Source of the DNA: an uncultured Clostridia bacterium
GTDB lineage: Bacteria; Bacillota; Clostridia; Christensenellales; QALW01
Direction: 5' to 3'
DNA length: 6,392 bases
Assembly (NCBI GenBank): GCA_900550765.1
Contig: URTC01000103.1
Span: 1-6,392, forward strand
Every line of letters starts with the position of its first letter. Position 1 is the stretch's first letter. The notes beneath the pieces were generated by a model. It saw only the letters and a list, made by a program, of their open reading frames with translations, was not told the origin of the DNA and ran no database searches. Below are positions 1 through 5,954 of the stretch, one piece after another. Position numbers and translations under genes: made by a program.

Positions 1-25
1 TGATCCATAAAAGTCTTTTTTTCAT
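1..25 (-). CDS. 5' end of a divergent gene, probably exported or membrane protein (partial)
   Basis: On the minus strand an ATG at 25-23 opens a frame reading MKKRLLWI up to the window edge. It is preceded by AGGTGA (plus-strand positions 36-31) with a 5-nt spacer, a reasonable Shine-Dalgarno arrangement. Two lysines and an arginine followed by hydrophobic residues are how a signal peptide or an N-terminal membrane anchor begins. Only eight codons are visible, so no family can be assigned. The gene would be divergent from the penicillin-binding protein gene, sharing an intergenic region of about 210 bp. I found no convincing -35/-10 pair for it on the minus strand. The call rests only on the ribosome-binding site and the typical N-terminus and could be chance. 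Confidence 0.45.
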
Positions 26-172
26 AAAATTCACCTGCTTCATTCTATGGCGTATGCTGTAAAAACATGCGGCAGAGAAAAAGAAAATACGTACTTTTGA
101 CGAATAAAAAAAGACCGCAAACGCCCATTTTCTGCACAAACGACAAAAGCAGCGGCACAAAAATATTTCAAG

Positions 173-201
173 TTGAAAAAATATGTTTCTTTTGTTATAA
201 T
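173..201 (+). promoter_or_regulatory. Sigma-A-type promoter with extended -10 for the PBP gene
   Basis: A -35 box TTGAAA at 173-178 is separated by exactly 17 nt from a perfect -10 box TATAAT at 196-201. A TG dinucleotide at 193-194 gives the extended -10 form TGnTATAAT. Transcription would start near 207-209, leaving a leader of about 27 nt before the ATG at 235. The leader is too short for a riboswitch, which suggests simple constitutive expression. Confidence 0.85.
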
Positions 202-217
202 AGAAGTACACAAAAAA

Positions 218-223
218 AGGAGG
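218..223 (+). promoter_or_regulatory. Ribosome-binding site that fixes the PBP start
   Basis: AGGAGG lies 11 nt upstream of the ATG at 235. The reading frame is open back to position 67, but codons before 235 overlap the promoter and precede the predicted transcription start, so they cannot be translated from this promoter. Another ATG at 224 touches the Shine-Dalgarno sequence directly and is out of frame, so it is not a plausible start. Confidence 0.8.
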
Positions 224-234
224 ATGCCGCAATC

Positions 235-3192
235 ATGCCGGATAAAAAGAACCCAACAAAAGATCGCACGGCGGCTTCCAATCTGGAGGTTACCCCGGTA
301 ACGCCCCACCACGGCGGGAGCACAGACCGGAAGAATAAAAAAACACCCGAAGGCCATACCGCACAGCACAGACAAATCCCTGAATTCACCGTGGAGCCTG
401 TTGTCCCGCGCAGCAAACAGGAGTCAAACCGTCCCGCCGCAGCAAAGCCGGCTTCCCCGCGTCCCCGGACGCCGGAACGTCCGGTTCGGCAGAGCGAGCA
501 TGGACGCGAAAGCGCAGCACATACAGCACAAGCTTTCCCGGAAAGGCCCGTTCAGCGCCCTCAAGCGGCTGAGCGTCCCGTTCGGCAGAGCGAACACGGC
601 CATAGCGCGGACACACCGGCGAAATGGCCATTAGAGGATACCCGGCGCCTGCAGGCGATACCGTCAAGCAGAGCGCAGGCGTCTTCACGGGCTGCTGCAC
701 ACACCAGCGCACGGACAAGAAAAATCGAAGATGAGTCCGGCAATCTCTATCGGCCGGAAGATCCCAAAAAAGCACAGCGGGAACTGCAGCAAGCCCAAAA
801 GCAAAAAGAGCTGCTGGAACGCAGACGCCGGCTTGATGAAGAAATGTCGCTGTTTACCCAAAATGATAAACCAAAAAACTATTGGGTAAATCTTTTGCTG
901 GTAACAGCAAAAATGACGCTGATCTGTATCTTAATCGTAGGCATCAGCGGCATCGGCTTTGTACTGGGCATGGCAAAATCCTATTTGGAGTCCGTGCCGG
1001 AGCTGGACTTTGCCTTGGTTGCCGAGCAGGACCAGGCCACGGTACTCTATGATGTAAACAACGAAATCCTGGGGAATTATTATAGCCTGGAAAACCGGGA
1101 ATGGGCAGAGCTTGAGGATATTCCCGTAAACCTGCAGAACGCAGTGATTGCGATCGAAGACGTGCGCTTCCGCCGCCATATGGGTATTGACTTCAAGCGC
1201 ATCTTCGCTTCGATACTCTCCAACCTCTCCAGCGGTTCGCTTCAGGGCGGTTCTACCATTACCCAACAGCTGATTAAAAATACCATGCTCTCCTTTGAGC
1301 AAACGTATAAGCGTAAAATTCAGGAGGCCTCCCTTGCCCTGGAACTGGAAAAAAACTACAGTAAGGATGAAATCCTGGAGGCATATTTAAACACGATCTA
1401 CATGGGCGGCTCCTGCTACGGTGTAAAAACTGCTGCGATGGATTATTTCGGCAAAGAACTCTCAGAGCTCTCCTTGCGGGAATGCGCCACCTTAGCGGGT
1501 ATGATACAAAATCCCTCCCGGTATAATCCCAGAAGCAATTATTTTTCGCGCAACAATCCGGACCGAACAGATAACCGCACCAATCTGGTGCTGTATGAAA
1601 TGTATGAAAACGGCCTGATCGGCAAGGAGGACTATGACGCTGCCCGTGCCGATACCCTTACAGTGCTGGAAACCTCACCCTATTCCTCCAAAACAGGCAT
1701 GGTCTATTTTACCGACTATGTGATCGATAGCGTTGTAGATGAGCTGCTGGAAATCCGGGGTCTGGAGGATAATTCCCAGAACCGCAGCAGTATACGGACG
1801 GAGATCCGCACCGAGGGCTATCATATTTATACCACGCTGGACGCTCAGAAGCAGCAGGCCGCAGAAGAAGCCGTATATTCCTTTACCGGATACCCAAATA
1901 TGCGCTATTCCTCCGATGCCTATACCATTGCCGGGAGAAACCCTGACGGCACGGTCATTCGCCTTACACAGCCGCAGGCTGCAGTAGCCATTATGGATTA
2001 CCGCAACGGCTATATCACCGCGCTGGTCGGCGGCAGACAGGCACCGGGAGGCTCCTTGGAATTTAACCGTTCGTATCAGTCTACCATGCCGGTAGGTTCC
2101 TCGATCAAGCCGCTTTCCGTTTACGGCCCCGCTATTGAAATCGGTGCCGGACCGGGCAGTATTTACTATAACCTGCAAATGCGCATTGACGGCTGGGATT
2201 CTCCCAACGGCTATCCTTTAAACAATTCCCGTACCTACAGCGGACGTATTACGATGCGCTCTACCATCACCTCCTCCCACAACGTAACCGCCGCCCAAGC
2301 GCTGATGTATGACGTCGGCCTTGACCGGGCCTACGATACGCTGGTGCAGTTAGGGGTGGATCCGGAACATATCAGCAAAACAGGGTCCGGCCTTGCCCTT
2401 GGCAGCTCGGGCATTACACCTTTAGAGATGGCCGGCGCTTTCTCCTGCATTGCCAATATGGGGGTATATAATGAACCGATCGCCTTTACGAAATTAGAGG
2501 ATAAAAACGGCAACGTTATCATAGATATGCTCGCCAAGCAGGATACCCATCGGGTATTTTCCGAAAGCACCGCCTGGCAGCTGATCGATCTGCTGTATAC
2601 GGTAGTAAACAGCGGCGCTACCCGGGCGCGCGTTTCCGGACAAACCGTTTACGGCAAAACAGGAACAAACTCCGAAATGCGCGGTGTGTTCTTCGCCGGC
2701 TTTACCGGCTACTATACCGGTACCGTCTGGATCGGCTCTGACGCTTATAAGCCCCTGGTATCCGATGCCCAGGGCGGAAAATACGCCGCTCCGCTGTTTT
2801 CCGCAGTCATGACGGCCCTGCACAAGGGCCTGCCCAACAAGGCCGCTACCGAAGTACAGCCCGGTGAAGTAGGCGTTTCCCGCGTTACCTACTGCGATAT
2901 TTCCGGAAAGCTGGCCGGTCAAGGCTGTACCGCAACCCATACCGATTACGGCAATCCTGCCAATATGCCGGTGTGCGACGTGCACCGTACGGTAAAGATC
3001 TGCAACGAAAGCGGTGCGCTGGCTACCGCCGCCTGTCCGGAGGAAAACTGTTCGCAGCGTACGCTGGTAATGATCCCGGAACGCGGTGTGCTGAACTATA
3101 TGTATTACAACTATTACAGCACCTTTGTGCGGTACGCCGGAACGCCTACCACGAATATGAGCAGCTGTAAGATTCATACTGCAGAGGAATAA
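235..3192 (+). CDS. Class A penicillin-binding protein, PBP1A family (peptidoglycan glycosyltransferase/DD-transpeptidase)
   Basis: This 985-residue membrane enzyme polymerises lipid II into glycan strands and cross-links the stem peptides outside the cell. Residues 1-215 form a cytoplasmic Pro/Arg/Glu/Gln-rich, probably disordered tail ending in a charged helix (about 178-205, possible coiled coil). One membrane helix lies at about 219-245. The GT51 domain has EDVRFRRHMGID (308-319, catalytic Glu308), GGSTITQQLIKN (338-349), RKIQE (360-364, second catalytic Glu364) and the LNTIYMG motif (385-391). The transpeptidase domain has SSIK (nucleophile Ser622, Lys625), SHN (681-683) and KTGT (808-811). 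After it comes a C-terminal extension with seven cysteines (887, 898, 914, 923, 934, 939, 978). The gene is apparently monocistronic, with its own sigma-A promoter. It resembles PonA/MrcA-type enzymes; the exact paralogue cannot be decided here. All catalytic motifs are intact and the family assignment is secure. Confidence 0.96.
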   Translation: MPDKKNPTKDRTAASNLEVTPVTPHHGGSTDRKNKKTPEGHTAQHRQIPEFTVEPVVPRSKQESNRPAAAKPASPRPRTPERPVRQSEHGRESAAHTAQAFPERPVQRPQAAERPVRQSEHGHSADTPAKWPLEDTRRLQAIPSSRAQASSRAAAHTSARTRKIEDESGNLYRPEDPKKAQRELQQAQKQKELLERRRRLDEEMSLFTQNDKPKNYWVNLLLVTAKMTLICILIVGISGIGFVLGMAKSYLESVPELDFALVAEQDQATVLYDVNNEILGNYYSLENREWAELEDIPVNLQNAVIAIEDVRFRRHMGIDFKRIFASILSNLSSGSLQGGSTITQQLIKNTMLSFEQTYKRKIQEASLALELEKNYSKDEILEAYLNTIYMGGSCYGVKTAAMDYFGKELSELSLRECATLAGMIQNPSRYNPRSNYFSRNNPDRTDNRTNLVLYEMYENGLIGKEDYDAARADTLTVLETSPYSSKTGMVYFTDYVIDSVVDELLEIRGLEDNSQNRSSIRTEIRTEGYHIYTTLDAQKQQAAEEAVYSFTGYPNMRYSSDAYTIAGRNPDGTVIRLTQPQAAVAIMDYRNGYITALVGGRQAPGGSLEFNRSYQSTMPVGSSIKPLSVYGPAIEIGAGPGSIYYNLQMRIDGWDSPNGYPLNNSRTYSGRITMRSTITSSHNVTAAQALMYDVGLDRAYDTLVQLGVDPEHISKTGSGLALGSSGITPLEMAGAFSCIANMGVYNEPIAFTKLEDKNGNVIIDMLAKQDTHRVFSESTAWQLIDLLYTVVNSGATRARVSGQTVYGKTGTNSEMRGVFFAGFTGYYTGTVWIGSDAYKPLVSDAQGGKYAAPLFSAVMTALHKGLPNKAATEVQPGEVGVSRVTYCDISGKLAGQGCTATHTDYGNPANMPVCDVHRTVKICNESGALATAACPEENCSQRTLVMIPERGVLNYMYYNYYSTFVRYAGTPTTNMSSCKIHTAEE
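475..600 (+). repeat. Imperfect 30-bp direct repeat inside the PBP cytoplasmic tail
   Basis: Two copies, 475-504 and 571-600, are 96 nt apart and in frame. Both encode ERPVRQSEHG (residues 81-90 and 113-122) with several synonymous differences. A partial third unit, ERPVQRP, starts at residue 103 between them. The synonymous divergence shows either an old duplication or selection to keep the peptide. It lies in the low-complexity tail, where repeat expansion and contraction are common. Confidence 0.75.
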
Positions 3193-3219
3193 ATAGAAAA
3201 CGAGATTTCATAAGCTGTC

Positions 3220-3345
3220 TAACTCCCTTTAATGGAGGAGCTGGCAAGCTAAAGAGGAAACGGAGAGAAGGTTCGGCAAAGCATTGCTGCGCGAAAGCCT
3301 TCTCTCCGGCTTATGTTTTGGCGCCTCCTTCGGCAAAGGAAGGGA
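3220..3345. repeat. Long imperfect inverted repeat (intergenic repeat or MITE-like element)
   Basis: The core is a perfect 11-bp inverted repeat, CGGAGAGAAGG at 3261-3271 against CCTTCTCTCCG at 3298-3308, with further partial pairing inside (TTCG/CGAA). Outside it the flanks also pair imperfectly: TCCCTT near 3224-3229 against AAGGGA near 3340-3345, and GGAG and GGC blocks between. The whole can fold into a hairpin of about 125 nt. It lies 28 bp after the PBP stop codon and is followed by a T-rich stretch (3346-3359), so it might also weaken or end transcription of the PBP gene. No open frame or transposase is present. It looks like a dispersed non-autonomous repeat; copy number cannot be tested here. 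Confidence 0.6.
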
Positions 3346-3400
3346 TAATTTTAATTTTTGCAGTATAATTAAGAAAACCACAGGCCAATTTATCGCATCT

Positions 3401-3436
3401 CTAACTCCCTTTGATGAGAACTGGCTCCGAGAGGAC
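3401..3436. repeat. Possible truncated second copy of the intergenic repeat (left end)
   Basis: CTAACTCCCTTT at 3401-3412 is identical to 3219-3230. The following bases (ATG, then ACTGGC, then GAGAGG) match the start of the upstream element with small gaps. The matching right half is absent. Instead the sequence runs directly into the fucosidase remnant. The match is short, so common origin is likely but not certain. Confidence 0.4.
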
Positions 3437-3885
3437 CATGAAGCTTTGATCCATGAATTCAATCCCCTTCATATGATCCGGAGGAATGGGTGCTTCTGGC
3501 CAAATTAGCCGGTATGAAATATCTTTGTTTTACAGCCAAGCATCATCACGGATTTTGCATGTGGGATACCCAATACAATGGCTGTAATAGTACGAATACA
3601 CCCTACGGAAAAGATATTTTAAAACTGCGATGCCTGCCGCAAGCACGATATACTTCACTATTTCAATCCTGATTGACATCATCCGTACGGCTATAATCCT
3701 GCCTCCCCACACCAATGGAAAGCAATAGCAAAATGTAAACACCGCAATTTACCGGGAATCCATCAAAAATCAACTGACCAAGCTTCTTCAAAATACGGTT
3801 TATACTTTTTTCTAAGATATTGCGCCGAAAATCAAAGATTTTTCCCTAAATGTGCCGATCGTCATTGAACTTGCCTGGTAAGACG
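3431..3885 (+). pseudogene. Decayed fragment of a GH29-type alpha-L-fucosidase
   Basis: Three frames together read as one protein like GH29 fucosidases, which remove alpha-L-fucose from glycans. About 3431-3472 gives EDHEALIHEFNPLH. A frameshift at 3470-3472 leads to YDPEEWVLLAKLAGMKYLCF and then TAKHHHGFCMWDTQY and NTPYGKDIL (3472-3627). A second frameshift near 3628 leads to DACRKHDILHYFNPD, a TGA at 3674-3676 where Trp is expected, and HHPYGYNPASPHQWKAI. A third shift near 3740-3750 leads to YRESIKNQLTKLLQN, a TAA at 3813-3815 where Trp is expected, and DIAPKIKDFSLN. Family members usually have over 400 residues; only about 150 from the middle remain, lacking both ends. The usual HHDGF is HHHGF here. 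The family was recognised from remembered motifs, not a search. The fragment ends just before the terminator. Confidence 0.8.
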
Positions 3886-3899
3886 TCGGCTGTAAAAAA

Positions 3900-3941
3900 A
3901 AACACTGCGGCTTCTTTGTGAACCCGCAGTGTTTGATTTTT
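3900..3941. terminator. Bidirectional intrinsic terminator between convergent units
   Basis: A perfect 11-bp stem pairs AAACACTGCGG (3900-3910) with CCGCAGTGTTT (3924-3934) around a 13-nt loop, in which TTC and GAA can pair further. On the plus strand it is followed by a T-rich tract (TTT then TTTTTT to 3941). On the minus strand it is followed by nine T residues (complement of A3894-3902), the stronger tract. It would end transcripts of hom and its microprotein from the right and any readthrough from the PBP side. Confidence 0.88.
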
Positions 3942-4047
3942 TCATTTGCAATTCTGCGCTGTAAACGCATAAATTCTATTCTAAAATCTCTTTGTTATAT
4001 TTTTACCAGCCGAGCAATGGGTTGAAACGGATTTTTCTCCCCCGAAA

Positions 4048-4161
4048 TCAATTGTTTCCAAGATGAGAAAAGGTAAGCCAGCACAAAAAAACACCGATCA
4101 GAAAACCCGCGATAATAAGAATCGCGGCCACCATCATAAAATTTCTGTTTCGCTTTCCCAT
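4048..4161 (-). CDS. Small single-span membrane protein coupled to hom (37 aa, unknown function)
   Basis: I do not recognise a family. The 37-residue product starts MGKRNRNFMM, has one hydrophobic segment (about residues 9-30, rich in Ile, Leu, Val, Phe, Ala, with one Cys) and ends FSHLGNN. The basic N-terminus followed by a membrane helix suggests an inner-membrane microprotein with its N-terminus in the cytoplasm. Its ATG (4161-4159) lies two bases after the hom stop codon. AGAGG inside the last hom codons stands 7 nt upstream, so translation is probably coupled to hom termination. The frame is open further upstream inside hom, but that extension (starting MQCGAQQE) is a frame shadow and lacks a reason to be translated. 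The terminator about 115 bp downstream makes it the last gene of the unit. Function is unknown; the main doubt is whether it is expressed. Confidence 0.6.
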   Translation of the reverse strand: MGKRNRNFMMVAAILIIAGFLIGVFLCWLTFSHLGNN

Positions 4162-4163
4162 TC

Positions 4164-5366
4164 TTAAACCTCTAACACACGGATCGCAGAAAGAAGCTTC
4201 ATCTGTGCGAAATTCTTGCTGTGCTCCGCATTGCAAAGGACAGGCGTAATGGCAGCTGTAACGCCATCCTGCGCAAACAAAATCTGTGCGCTGCCGTAAA
4301 CGGAAAGAATATCCTCCTCACTGCCTTTTATACGGATAAAATATGCTGTTTCCAGCACCTCCTGCGGCAGCACCTGCCCGGGAATCTCATCCTCCCAGCC
4401 CCAGCCTTTTAAAAATTCAAAATGCTTGGCGGCGTCCAGAATATCCGCTACTACCGCACTGGCCGTGGGCAGCTTGCCCGCGCCGCGGCCATAGAGGAAT
4501 ACATCGCCTACGGCATTGCCTTTTAAAAGTACGCCGTTAAATACGTCCTTTACCTGCGCCAACAGACAAGAAACAGGAACCAATGCCGGAGAAACCATTA
4601 CCTTAAGCTTATCCCCCAGCTGTTTAGCCTGCCCAATCAGTTTAATCTCGTACCCGCTTCTTTTGGCGATGGCCACATCGTCGGGCGTAATATTGCCAAT
4701 ACCTTCGGCATACACATCCTTGGGATATACATGATGTCCAAACGCCAGCGAGGAAAGAATGCACATCTTGCGGGAAGCATCGATGCCCTCTACATCTGCC
4801 GTTGGATTTGCTTCGGCATAGCCCAGCTTTTGAGCCAGCTTCAGTGCGCCGTCAAAACTCATGGCATCCTCTACCATTTTCGTAAGAATAAAATTGGTGG
4901 TACCGTTTAAAATTCCGTAAAACTCCGTAATTTCATTGGCGGCCATACACCGGTGCATCGGACGAATCAACGGAATTCCGCCGCCAACGGAAGCCTCAAA
5001 GAAGTAATTTACATTATTTTCCTTTGCCAGCTGCAGCAATTCATATCCCTTCTGTGCCACCAGCTCTTTGTTGGAGGTCACGACACTTTTACCTGCTTTC
5101 AAGCTGCGCACGGTAAAATCATACGCGGCGCCTATACCGCCGATCACCTCAGCACCCACCTTGATTTCCGGGTCATTTTCTATAATACTGAAATCTTTAA
5201 TAAATTTTTCCGGATAAAGGCTATCGGAAAAATCACGTACATCCAGCACATATTTTACATAGAGGTCCTGCGCCAGTTTTGCGGCAATATGCTTTTGATT
5301 CATTAAAATCAATTCCACTACGCCGCTGCCTACCGTACCGTGCCCCAACACAGCAATATTGATCAT
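4164..5366 (-). CDS. hom: Homoserine dehydrogenase
   Basis: This 400-residue cytoplasmic enzyme reduces aspartate-4-semialdehyde to homoserine with NAD(P)H, the branch point to threonine and methionine. The N-terminal Rossmann fold shows GHGTVG at 8-13 and TSNKELVA at 97-104 (Lys100 near the cofactor). The catalytic domain shows EASVGGGIPLI (124-134), GILNGTTNFIL (151-161) and the family signature AQKLGYAEANPTADVEGID (178-196). Glu185, Asp191, Asp196 and Lys200 are spaced like the catalytic Glu208, Asp214, Asp219 and Lys223 of the yeast enzyme. Residues about 335-400 are where Gram-positive enzymes carry an ACT regulatory domain; here this part is short and weakly ACT-like, and the total is about 30 residues below the usual 430. 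The ATG at 5366 has a GGGGGAGGG purine run just upstream and starts directly with the Rossmann strand. It lies 57 bp after rplQ, with a terminator between. Confidence 0.96.
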   Translation of the reverse strand: MINIAVLGHGTVGSGVVELILMNQKHIAAKLAQDLYVKYVLDVRDFSDSLYPEKFIKDFSIIENDPEIKVGAEVIGGIGAAYDFTVRSLKAGKSVVTSNKELVAQKGYELLQLAKENNVNYFFEASVGGGIPLIRPMHRCMAANEITEFYGILNGTTNFILTKMVEDAMSFDGALKLAQKLGYAEANPTADVEGIDASRKMCILSSLAFGHHVYPKDVYAEGIGNITPDDVAIAKRSGYEIKLIGQAKQLGDKLKVMVSPALVPVSCLLAQVKDVFNGVLLKGNAVGDVFLYGRGAGKLPTASAVVADILDAAKHFEFLKGWGWEDEIPGQVLPQEVLETAYFIRIKGSEEDILSVYGSAQILFAQDGVTAAITPVLCNAEHSKNFAQMKLLSAIRVLEV

Positions 5367-5391
5367 ATCCCTCCCCCTTTCTCATTTTGCT

Positions 5392-5418
5392 AAAAAGCGG
5401 GCAAAAAATGCCCGCTTT
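5392..5418 (-). terminator. Intrinsic terminator after rplQ, directly before hom
   Basis: AAAGCGGGC (5394-5402) pairs perfectly with GCCCGCTTT (5410-5418) around a 7-nt loop. Read on the minus strand, the hairpin starts 5 nt after the rplQ stop codon and ends in a run of five T (5396-5392), three of which can also pair. This would end the alpha ribosomal operon. The T-run is short, so termination may be incomplete. On the plus strand only TTT-GGG-TTTT follows, so activity in that direction is doubtful. Confidence 0.8.
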
Positions 5419-5423
5419 GGGTT

Positions 5424-5936
5424 TTACACCAGCTCCAGAATCACCGCTTCGGCACAATCGCCGCGGCGGGGTCCCTTCTTGATGATTCTTGTATAACCGC
5501 CGCCCTGGCCCAGCTCTTCTGCGCGCTTGGCATACTTGGGTGCAAGTTCGTCAAAAATTTTACTGATTACCGGATGGTTAATTTCAGCGGTACGTACTTT
5601 ATACTCCGCTTTCTTTTCCTTTTCATTGCGGGGAATCTGCCGCTCATAAAGATACGCCATCATCCGGCGGCGCGCATTCAGACGTATAGGACCGTCGTTC
5701 TTTACTTCGGTCTCTACGCGCTGCCCCTTATCATTCAGTTTTGCTTTTTTTACCGTTACCGTATCGGCATAGGATTTAATTCCCATGGTAATGATCTTCT
5801 CAGCCTGTTTGCGAACCTCCTTGGCACGTGCCTCAGTGGTTTCAATGCGGCCATACCAAAGAAGATCCGTCGTAAGCCCGCGGACAACGGCAACACGCTG
5901 ATCCGTAGGTCTGTTAAGCTTTCTATTACCGGCCAT
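5424..5936 (-). CDS. rplQ: Large ribosomal subunit protein bL17
   Basis: bL17 is a structural protein of the 50S subunit. The N-terminus [14 protein letters not shown], the block [22 protein letters not shown] (residues 31-52, written here to name the conserved helix) and the C-terminal [15 protein letters not shown] with ILELV (145-170) are hallmarks. The product has 170 residues, against about 115-130 for most bacteria. The extra length lies between about residues 53 and 120, a Lys-rich segment on both sides of the conserved [13 protein letters not shown]. Similar enlargement occurs in clostridial bL17, so it is a lineage trait rather than a fusion. The start ATG at 5936 follows AGGAGGA with a 9-nt spacer and lies 18 nt after the rpoA stop, the classical rpoA-rplQ order. 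It should be co-transcribed with rpoA and ended by the hairpin at 5392-5418. Confidence 0.97.
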   Translation of the reverse strand: MAGNRKLNRPTDQRVAVVRGLTTDLLWYGRIETTEARAKEVRKQAEKIITMGIKSYADTVTVKKAKLNDKGQRVETEVKNDGPIRLNARRRMMAYLYERQIPRNEKEKKAEYKVRTAEINHPVISKIFDELAPKYAKRAEELGQGGGYTRIIKKGPRRGDCAEAVILELV

Positions 5937-5954
5937 TGTTTCTTATCCTCCTAA

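Noticed and set aside
26..172. Possible promoter or regulatory element for the divergent left gene
   Set aside because: I searched the minus strand for -35/-10 pairs at 16-18 nt spacing and found only weak AT-rich matches; nothing supportable.
67..234. Upstream extension of the PBP frame by 56 codons
   Set aside because: The extension spans the sigma-A promoter and the AGGAGG site and has no ribosome-binding site of its own; its composition is unlike the protein that follows.
2494..3177. Long antisense open frame (227 codons) opposite the PBP transpeptidase and C-terminal parts
   Set aside because: It lies entirely within a well-supported coding region, has no ribosome-binding site I could see and no recognisable family pattern; a codon-bias shadow. 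The same holds for the other antisense frames at 1675-2178 and 931-1302.
3284..3508. Plus-strand open frame of 74 codons after the PBP gene
   Set aside because: It joins the inverted repeat to the first part of the fucosidase remnant and ends out of frame past the 3470-3472 frameshift; not an independent gene.
3490..3672. Plus-strand open frame of 60 codons as a small gene
   Set aside because: It matches only a middle block of a GH29 enzyme and is cut off by frameshifts on both sides, so it is part of a pseudogene.
3820..3972. Minus-strand open frame of about 50 codons beginning ATG CGT TTA near 3972
   Set aside because: It reads straight through both arms of the strong terminator and has no ribosome-binding site or recognisable product.
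4162..4236. Longer 62-codon version of the microprotein beginning inside hom
   Set aside because: The extra 25 codons overlap hom in another frame and have no good ribosome-binding site, while the ATG at 4161 has one and begins right after the hom stop.
4953..5306. Plus-strand open frame of 117 codons opposite hom
   Set aside because: Antisense shadow of a confidently identified gene, with no start signal.
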